From Candidatus Intestinimonas stercorigallinarum (GTDB lineage Bacteria > Bacillota > Clostridia > Oscillospirales > Oscillospiraceae), in NCBI GenBank assembly GCA_019115345.1, contig DXDV01000109.1, positions 1 through 6,077 of the forward strand: a stretch of 6,077 nt of DNA, given 5' to 3'. Every line of letters begins with the position of its first letter. Within the stretch, counting starts at the first letter, position 1. The position numbers were made by a program, and so were the translations under genes. Below are positions 1 to 4,299 of this stretch, one piece after another. The notes below the pieces were generated by a model, which saw nothing but the letters and a program-made list of their open reading frames with translations, made no database searches and was not told where the DNA came from.

Positions 1-1162
1 CTGCCCCACCGGCGCCCTCTCCGAGAAGGACGACACCGGCAAGGTGTGGGCCGCCCTCAACGACCCCACCAAGCACGTGGTGGTGGGTCCCGCCCCCTCT
101 GTCCGGGTCACCCTGGGCGAGTGCTTCAAGATGCCCATCGGCACCAACGTGGAGGGCAAGATGGTCACCGCCCTGCGCCGCCTGGGCTTCGACAAGGTCT
201 TTGACGTGGACAACGCCGCCGACTTCACCATCATGGAGGAGGGCACCGAGTTCCTCCAGCGGCTGAAGGAGGGGGGCGCCCTGCCCATGATCACCTCCTG
301 CTCCCCCGGCTGGATCCGCTACTGCGAGCAGCACCACCCCGATATGCTGCCCAACCTCTCCACCTGTAAGTCCCCCCAGCAGATGTTCGGCGCCCTGGTG
401 AAGAGCTACTACGCCGAGAAGGCGGGCATCGACCCCAAGAACATCGTGGTGGTCTCCGTCATGCCCTGCACCGCCAAGAAGTATGAGGTCCAGCGGGAGG
501 AGCAGCGGATGGCCAACGGCTGCATGCCCGTGGACGTCTCCATCACCACCCGGGAGCTGGCCCGGATGATCCAGCGCTCCGGCATCCTTTTCGACCATCT
601 GCCCGACGGGCAGTTCGACCCCATGCTGGGCCTCAGCACCGGCGCCTCCGTCATCTTCGGCGCCTCCGGCGGCGTCATGGAGGCGGCGCTGCGCACCGTG
701 GTGGAGGTCCTCACCGGCGGCGAGATGAAGCCCCTGGAGTTCAAGGAAGTCCGGGGCATGAAGGGCATCAAGGAGGCCGAGTACCAGCTCCCCGGCCGCA
801 CGGTCCGGGTCTGCGCCGCCTCCGGGCTCCACAACGCCAAGGTGGTGCTGGACGGGGTGAAGAGCGGCGCCATGCAGTATGACTTCATCGAGTTCATGGC
901 CTGCCCCGGCGGCTGCATCAACGGCGGCGGACAGCCCCTCCAGCCCGCCGAGGTCCGCTCCTTCACCGACATCCCCGCCCTCCGGGCCGCCGCCCTCTAC
1001 CGGCAGGACGAGAGCATGCCCATCCGGAAGAGCCATGAGAACCCGGTGCTCCAATCCGTCTACAAGGACTACCTGGGCGAGCCCGGCGGCCACAAGGCCC
1101 ATGAGCTCCTCCACTGCACCTATGTGCCCCAGAAGCGTTACCGCACCGAGAACAAGTTCTGA
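1..1162 (+). CDS. hydA: [FeFe] hydrogenase, group A (HydA/HndD type), C-terminal part, 5' end outside window
   Basis: The catalytic subunit of an iron-only hydrogenase, which interconverts protons and H2 in the cytoplasm using ferredoxin and/or NAD(P)H. The reading frame is open at the left edge (first full codon at 2). It begins with CPTGAL, the end of an N-terminal ferredoxin-like iron-sulfur motif, so roughly the first third of the protein is missing. The H-cluster signatures are present in order: L1 TSCSPGW (293-313), L2 MPCTAKKYE (from 461) and L3 FMACPGGCINGGGQP (cysteines at 902 and 914). The C-terminal small-subunit domain follows (SHEN at about 1031, then GEPGGHKAHELLH). Proton-path residues known from Clostridium pasteurianum CpI align: Glu at 239 and 248, Arg at 260, Ser at 359. 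L1 has Ser where CpI has its second Cys. The resemblance is to HndD-like clostridial enzymes, which often work in bifurcating complexes; the partner genes would lie upstream and are not visible. Family call is secure; subtype is inferred. Confidence 0.96.
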   Translation, partial: CPTGALSEKDDTGKVWAALNDPTKHVVVGPAPSVRVTLGECFKMPIGTNVEGKMVTALRRLGFDKVFDVDNAADFTIMEEGTEFLQRLKEGGALPMITSCSPGWIRYCEQHHPDMLPNLSTCKSPQQMFGALVKSYYAEKAGIDPKNIVVVSVMPCTAKKYEVQREEQRMANGCMPVDVSITTRELARMIQRSGILFDHLPDGQFDPMLGLSTGASVIFGASGGVMEAALRTVVEVLTGGEMKPLEFKEVRGMKGIKEAEYQLPGRTVRVCAASGLHNAKVVLDGVKSGAMQYDFIEFMACPGGCINGGGQPLQPAEVRSFTDIPALRAAALYRQDESMPIRKSHENPVLQSVYKDYLGEPGGHKAHELLHCTYVPQKRYRTENKF

Positions 1163-1172
1163 AGATAAGAAG

Positions 1173-1216
1173 AACCCCCGCCCCGCCGGTCAGTGAACCG
1201 GTGGGGCGGGGGTTTT
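1173..1216 (+). terminator. Strong intrinsic terminator of the hydrogenase gene
   Basis: Ten bases after the hydrogenase stop codon, arms 1173-1190 and 1197-1214 pair over 18 bp with a single G-U wobble (1185/1202). They enclose a 6-base loop (CAGTGA). The stem is almost entirely G-C apart from its A-T base, and a run of four T (1213-1216) follows or overlaps the 3' arm. This is a textbook Rho-independent terminator, and it separates the hydrogenase from everything downstream. Confidence 0.93.
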
Positions 1217-1587
1217 GTCGTTCTCTGGCTTCTCCCGTGGCCATTTTGTGGTGCTCAGGGATGCGGGATGCCTTTTGTGTGGGGCGCGACGACCCGGCGC
1301 GCCAAACCACGTCTATGGCCATTGCCATCCTGTGATGTGGAAGGACGGGGAAAACGGTTCAAAGACCATTTCTTTTTCCCTGCTGGAAAAAGAAACGGTT
1401 TTTGGAATCCAAAGAAAAAGGGGCTTTTGAGAGTCGGGGCGCTGTGGGGTGTTCTTCGGCGGCCTACGTCTTTACGCCCCCACCGGGGACCTGCCCCGGC
1501 CGTTACGGCCTGTGCGGGCGGAACAGGGAAAAGTAGGGGCTCTATCCCTCCGCCGCCTGGGCGGTGGGTGTCGCGGCGTGGGTCGCC
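1217..1587. other. Gene-free intergenic stretch with several small hairpins
   Basis: No credible gene was found. The open frames here are short, rich in Arg/Pro/Gly, lack good ribosome binding sites and resemble no family. What is visible is secondary structure. Bases 1283-1288 pair with 1298-1303 (GGCGCG/CGCGCC), with an outer GTGG/CCAC at 1279-1282/1307-1310. CCGGGG (1483-1488) pairs with CCCCGG (1494-1499), and an alternative stem joins GGCCG (1498-1502) to CGGCC (1506-1510). The two last stems overlap and cannot both form. Base composition is more mixed than in the genes, including A/T-rich patches around 1369-1430. Confidence 0.6.
1369..1395. repeat. AT-rich perfect inverted repeat (hairpin) of unknown role
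   Basis: Arms 1369-1379 (TTTCTTTTTCC) and 1385-1395 (GGAAAAAGAAA) are perfectly complementary over 11 bp around a 5-base loop. Three more pairs (1365-1367 with 1397-1399) lie beyond one A/C mismatch. A run of five T follows on the + strand (about 1399-1403), so it could act as a weak terminator, but the stem is AT-rich and no gene ends nearby. A second small palindrome, TTTGG-AAT-CCAAA, lies just downstream. It may be a dispersed repeat unit. Confidence 0.5.
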
Positions 1588-1610
1588 GGGCGGCCGCAGG
1601 CCGCCCCTAC
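1588..1610 (-). repeat. GC palindromic repeat, copy R1 (inverted)
   Basis: A 23-base element that is the exact reverse complement of copy R3 at 1836-1858. It is itself nearly palindromic: GGGCGGCC, then GCA, then GGCCGCCC followed by CTAC. The perfect match between copies over 200 bases apart, inside non-coding DNA, indicates a dispersed repeat family and not chance. Confidence 0.8.
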
Positions 1611-1630
1611 GAATGCGCCGCAAGGATGGG

Positions 1631-1653
1631 GTAGGGGCGGCCTTTGGCCGCCC
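1631..1653 (+). repeat. GC palindromic repeat, copy R2
   Basis: Same 23-base element as R3, differing only in the central bases: GTAGGGGCGGCC followed by a TTT centre (TGC in R3) and GGCCGCCC. The flanking arms still pair with each other. The centre change keeps the arms intact, as expected if the folded or palindromic form is what is kept or copied. Confidence 0.78.
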
Positions 1654-1675
1654 GGTCCGGCACCACGTTTCCCTC

Positions 1676-1689
1676 TGTCATTCTGAGCG
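1676..1689 (+). repeat. Partial copy of the TGTCATTCTGAG repeat (S-A)
   Basis: TGTCATTCTGAG plus CG matches the left end of the full units at 1701 and 1780, but the right half (GAAGAATCC) is missing. It is replaced by a C-run and T-run. It lies only 25 bases before the full copy S-B in the same orientation, so it looks like a truncated duplicate. Confidence 0.65.
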
Positions 1690-1700
1690 CCCCCCTTTTT

Positions 1701-1732
1701 TGTCATTCTGAGGCCGCAGGCCGAAGAATCCG
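1701..1732 (+). repeat. Dispersed TGTCATTCTGAG...GAAGAATCC repeat, full copy S-B
   Basis: A 32-base unit with left end TGTCATTCTGAG (12 bases) and right end CGAAGAATCCG (11 bases). It forms an inverted pair with S-C (1780-1807). The spacer between the two ends is GCCGCAGGC, so S-B contains the 12-base string GGCCGCAGGCCG that is also the core of GC repeat R1. Read on the other strand this element gives the SEAKNP-type peptide known to recur in spurious translations from many bacterial genomes. Confidence 0.8.
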
Positions 1733-1779
1733 TCTCCCCCGTCTTTGTGCGCAACAGGAAGGGAAAGGGACGAGGGATG

Positions 1780-1807
1780 CGGATTCTTCGCTTCGCTCAG
1801 AATGACA
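1780..1807 (-). repeat. Dispersed TGTCATTCTGAG...GAAGAATCC repeat, full copy S-C (inverted)
   Basis: Reads CGGATTCTTCG, CTTCG, CTCAGAATGACA, the reverse complement of the S-B ends with a shorter centre. S-B and S-C can pair as a long imperfect stem (12 bp plus 11 bp of identical ends) around a loop of about 47 bases (1733-1779). Such facing copies are typical of small palindromic non-autonomous elements. No transposase is encoded nearby. Confidence 0.8.
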
Positions 1808-1835
1808 TGGAGGGAGCGTGGTTCTTCTTTGTGGG

Positions 1836-1858
1836 GTAGGGGCGGCCTGCGGCCGCCC
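1836..1858 (+). repeat. GC palindromic repeat, copy R3
   Basis: GTAGGGGCGGCC, TGC, GGCCGCCC: an exact inverted match to R1 and a near match to R2. It sits immediately upstream of the candidate structured RNA. The extra GCCGGGC following this copy resembles the GCCGGGC leading into R1, so the true repeat may extend a few bases beyond 23. Confidence 0.8.
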
Positions 1859-1860
1859 GC

Positions 1861-2040
1861 CGGGCATGGCGCATAAGACCCGGACAAGGTCTGCCGGAGC
1901 CGGAGGTTTTTCCTCCTGTCTGTGGAAAAAACAGGCCGGTACGGCGGCGCGGCGGGCCGGAGGGAGGGGCCTGACAGGGGAAATTTTCGTCCGGATGCCC
2001 TTCCCGGCTCCGGAGACGCCGGCTTTTCTTGCTTTTTTCC
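1861..2040 (+). ncRNA. Candidate structured RNA or leader element, family not recognised
   Basis: Seen: GGGCAT (1862-1867) pairs with ATGCCC (1995-2000), and CCGGAC (1880-1885) pairs with GTCCGG (1989-1994). The two helices are contiguous on the 3' side, with a 12-base bulge on the 5' side, closing a domain of about 100 bases. Inside it are GGAGG-T5-CCTCC (1902-1906/1912-1916) and CAGGCC/GGCCTG (1932-1937/1968-1973). CCGGAGCCGG (1894-1903) is perfectly complementary to CCGGCTCCGG (2004-2013), which overlaps the terminator-like hairpin. The arrangement could be an attenuator or a free small RNA. I do not recognise a riboswitch class, and in GC-rich DNA such pairings can arise by chance. No clear promoter was seen upstream. 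Confidence 0.25.
2004..2038 (+). terminator. Possible intrinsic terminator before the purine salvage genes
   Basis: CCGGC (2004-2008) and GCCGG (2018-2022) form a 5-bp all-GC stem with a 9-base loop. Two T-rich tracts follow (2024-2030 and 2033-2038). The stem is short, so termination may be weak or conditional. The -35 box of the downstream promoter lies inside this T-rich tail. Confidence 0.45.
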
Positions 2041-2057
2041 TATGACTGGTGTAAAAT
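2029..2057 (+). promoter_or_regulatory. Probable sigma-A type promoter of the punA-mtaD unit
   Basis: A -35 box TTGCTT (2029-2034) and a -10 box TAAAAT (2052-2057) are separated by exactly 17 bases. The -10 differs from consensus at one base; the -35 keeps TTG. This AT-rich stretch stands out from the GC-rich surroundings and lies about 42 bases before the start codon. Transcription would begin near 2064, giving a short leader with an AAAGGAGG ribosome binding site at 2085-2092. Confidence 0.65.
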
Positions 2058-2099
2058 GCGGATACGTCAAAACGACCATTTCACAAAGGAGGACCACCC

Positions 2100-2924
2100 A
2101 TGAGCTATACCTTTGCCCAATATCAGGAAAGCGCCGACTTCATCCGCGCCAAGCTGGGCGCCTTTGTCCCCAAGGTGGCCATGATCCTGGGCTCCGGCCT
2201 GGGCTTCCTGGGCGATGTGGTGGAGGACCCCATCCGGGTCTCCTACCGGGATATCCCCCACTTCAAAGCCTCCACCGCCCCCGGCCACAAGGGACAGCTG
2301 GTCTTCGGTACCCTCCGGGGCCAGAGGGTGGCCGTCATGCAGGGCCGGATGCACCACTACGAGGGCTACTCCTACGAGGAGGTGTCCTACGCCGTCCGGG
2401 TGCTGAAGCTGCTGGGCTGCGACACACTGGTGGTCACCAACGCCGCCGGCGGCGTCAACCTGGACTTCCAGGCCGGCGACCTCATGCTCATCACCGACCA
2501 CATCAAGATCTTCATGGAGTCCCCCCTCCGGGGGGAGAACCTGCCCGAGTTCGGGCCCCGGTTCCCCGACGCCTCCCACCTCTACACCCCCGCCCTTCAG
2601 GACGTGGCCCGGCAGGCGGCCGCCGACCTGGGCATCCCCCTGCGGGAGGGCGTCTACATGTACTTCCCCGGCCCCCAGTACGAGACCCCGGCGGAGGTCC
2701 GATTTGCCCGGATCGCCGGGGCCGACGCCGTGGGCATGTCCACCGCCCCCGAGGTCATCACCGCCGCCCACTGCGGGATGCAGGTGCTGGGCTTCACCCT
2801 TGTGAGCAACCTGGCCGCCGGCATCCTGGACCAGCCCCTCTCCGAGCAGGAGGTGCTGGACGCCGCCGAGGCCTGCAAGGACAAGTTCTCCCGCCTGGTG
2901 CTGGAGTGCCTGGGCCGGCTGTGA
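2100..2924 (+). CDS. punA: Purine nucleoside phosphorylase, trimeric (PNP-I, low-molecular-weight) class
   Basis: Catalyses phosphorolysis of purine nucleosides (inosine, guanosine and deoxy forms) to free base and ribose-1-phosphate in the cytoplasm. At 274 residues it has the normal family length. Motifs in order: LGSGLG (30-35) and GHKGQ with His63 for phosphate; QGRMHHYEGY (81-90); TNAAGG (113-118); GPQYET (191-196), whose Glu195 matches the base-binding Glu201 of human PNP; VGMST (211-215); and Asn237, matching Asn243, which favours 6-oxopurines. The usual PLSHxEV motif reads PLSEQEV: Glu249 replaces the His that contacts the nucleoside 5'-OH (human His257). The start is fixed by AAAGGAGG 7 bases upstream. 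First gene of a likely operon with the deaminase 24 bases downstream. The B. subtilis equivalent is called pupG. A methylthioinosine-type substrate is possible but unproven. Confidence 0.95.
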   Translation: MSYTFAQYQESADFIRAKLGAFVPKVAMILGSGLGFLGDVVEDPIRVSYRDIPHFKASTAPGHKGQLVFGTLRGQRVAVMQGRMHHYEGYSYEEVSYAVRVLKLLGCDTLVVTNAAGGVNLDFQAGDLMLITDHIKIFMESPLRGENLPEFGPRFPDASHLYTPALQDVARQAAADLGIPLREGVYMYFPGPQYETPAEVRFARIAGADAVGMSTAPEVITAAHCGMQVLGFTLVSNLAAGILDQPLSEQEVLDAAEACKDKFSRLVLECLGRL

Positions 2925-2948
2925 GCCCTTGAAAGGAGCGTTTTTTCC

Positions 2949-4250
2949 ATGTCCACCATGATCTACAACGTCACCGCCGTCCTCATGGACCCCGCCCACA
3001 CCGTGCTCCCCGGCGCCTACGTGGTGGTGGAGGGGCACCAGATCGTGGACTTCGGGGCCCAGCGGCCCCAGGGCTTCACGGGCAAGTGCATCGACGGCAA
3101 GGGGGGCATCCTCCTGCCCGGCCTGGTGAACGCCCACACCCATGTGCCCATGACCGCCATGCGGGGCTACGGCGACGGCCATGACCTCCAGGACTGGCTC
3201 CACAACTTCATCTTCCCGGTGGAGGCCAAATGGGACGACCGGGCCATCCGGGCCTGCGCCGCCCTGGGCCTTGCCGAGATGATCGCCTCCGGCGTCACCT
3301 GCATCGCCGACATGTATATGCACACCGACGCCCTCCTCCGGGAAGTGGAGAGCGCCGGTATCAGCGCCAACGTCTGCTGCGGCGGCGTCCAGTTTGAGGA
3401 GCCCTTCGACCCGGACAAGAACCACGACTGCATCGTCCAGCGGGAGCTCACCGAGAAGTGGCACGGCCGGGACGGCGGCCGCATCCGGGTGGACGCCTCC
3501 ATCCACGCCGAGTACACCTCCCACGCCGGCCTGTGGGACTGGATGGCCCGCTATGCCGCCGACCACGGCCTGGGCATGCACGTCCACCTCTCCGAGACCC
3601 AGACCGAGCACGAGCAGTGCAAGGCCCGCCACGGCGGGAAGAGCCCCGCCGCCGTCCTGGCTGAGCACGGCGTCTTCGACGTCCGGGCCATCGCCGCCCA
3701 CTGCGTCTGGACCACCCCCGAGGACTGGGCCATCCTGGCCGAGAAGGGGGTCTCCGCCGTCCACAACCCCGTGTCCAACCTGAAGCTGGGCTCCGGCGTG
3801 GCCCCGGTGGTGGACCTCAAGAGGGCCGGGGTCAACGTGGCCCTGGGCACCGACGGGGTGAGCTCCAACAACTGCACCGACTTCTTCGGGGATCTGAAGC
3901 TGGCCGCCATTTTGCAAAACGGCGTCCGCCGGGACCCCCTGGCCCTCACCGCCTGGGACGCCCTGGAGATGGCCACCGTCAACGGCGGCAAGGCCCTGGG
4001 CCGCAAGACCGGCCGCATCGAGAAGGGCTATGAGGCCGACCTCATCCTGCTGGACAGCGAGGCGGTCAACCTCATCCCCTGCCACGACGCCGCCAACAAC
4101 CTGGCCTACGCCGCCCACGGCTCCAACGTGGTGATGAATATGGCACGGGGCAAGGTCATATACAAAAACGGGGAGTTCCTCACCATCGACATCGACCGGG
4201 TGAAAAAAGAGGTGACGGGCTACGCCCTGCCCCTCCTCTTCGGCCGGTGA
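2949..4250 (+). CDS. mtaD: Amidohydrolase, probable 5'-methylthioadenosine/S-adenosylhomocysteine deaminase
   Basis: A metal-dependent cytoplasmic deaminase converting MTA, SAH and often adenosine to the inosine-type product plus ammonia. It has 433 residues, normal for the family. Seen: an N-terminal beta-domain start; PGLVNAHTH with metal ligands His63 and His65; Glu92 in PVEAKW; HVHLSET with ligand His213 and catalytic Glu216; AAHCVW with His251; LGTDG with Asp302; and a closing beta-domain (YEADLILLD). Spacing His251 to Asp302 matches the characterised Thermotoga enzyme TM0936. GAAAGGAG (2931-2938) lies 10 bases before the first ATG; a second ATG at 2958 is too far from it. The 24-base gap to the phosphorylase and the lack of a terminator indicate co-transcription, with deamination feeding phosphorolysis. 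Other amidohydrolases of this branch (guanine deaminase, chlorohydrolases) are less likely; exact substrate preference cannot be read from sequence. Confidence 0.9.
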   Translation: MSTMIYNVTAVLMDPAHTVLPGAYVVVEGHQIVDFGAQRPQGFTGKCIDGKGGILLPGLVNAHTHVPMTAMRGYGDGHDLQDWLHNFIFPVEAKWDDRAIRACAALGLAEMIASGVTCIADMYMHTDALLREVESAGISANVCCGGVQFEEPFDPDKNHDCIVQRELTEKWHGRDGGRIRVDASIHAEYTSHAGLWDWMARYAADHGLGMHVHLSETQTEHEQCKARHGGKSPAAVLAEHGVFDVRAIAAHCVWTTPEDWAILAEKGVSAVHNPVSNLKLGSGVAPVVDLKRAGVNVALGTDGVSSNNCTDFFGDLKLAAILQNGVRRDPLALTAWDALEMATVNGGKALGRKTGRIEKGYEADLILLDSEAVNLIPCHDAANNLAYAAHGSNVVMNMARGKVIYKNGEFLTIDIDRVKKEVTGYALPLLFGR

Positions 4251-4278
4251 GCCCCATCCTGTCCATAGACTCATTGCG

Positions 4279-4299
4279 AAAGGCTGTGTAGACCCCTTG
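4279..4299 (+). promoter_or_regulatory. Weak ribosome binding site and TTG start of the flippase gene
   Basis: The only SD-like string before the flippase is AAAGG (4279-4283), 13 bases ahead of an in-frame TTG (4297-4299). That spacing is long. No in-frame ATG or GTG exists between the upstream stop and the conserved STFFGGAA sequence, so TTG is the best start. A GTG at 4307 is in another frame. Confidence 0.5.

Noticed and set aside
1193..1711. A possible 172-residue + strand protein in the intergenic island
   Set aside because: It starts inside the hydrogenase terminator, lacks a ribosome binding site, and its sequence is translated palindromic repeats.
1676..1858. CRISPR array
   Set aside because: Copies differ in orientation, spacing and family, with no regular spacers of constant length and no cas genes.
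1588..1858. Insertion sequence or integron
   Set aside because: No transposase or integrase frame is present and no target duplication was found. The units are 23-32 bases, too small for an autonomous element.
1861..2040. A named riboswitch or 6S RNA
   Set aside because: I looked for hallmark strings of common classes (for example purine, TPP, cobalamin, ZTP and fluoride) and found none that fit. The structure is kept only as an unassigned candidate.
1678..2097. A 139-residue minus-strand frame containing ILSEAKNPHP
   Set aside because: This peptide is the known translation artefact of the dispersed TGTCATTCTGAG repeat. The frame runs through three repeats and the punA promoter.
1922..2932. 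A 336-codon + strand frame overlapping the phosphorylase
   Set aside because: Arg/Pro/Gly-rich out-of-frame reading of the phosphorylase gene. The phosphorylase frame has the promoter, ribosome binding site and all family motifs.
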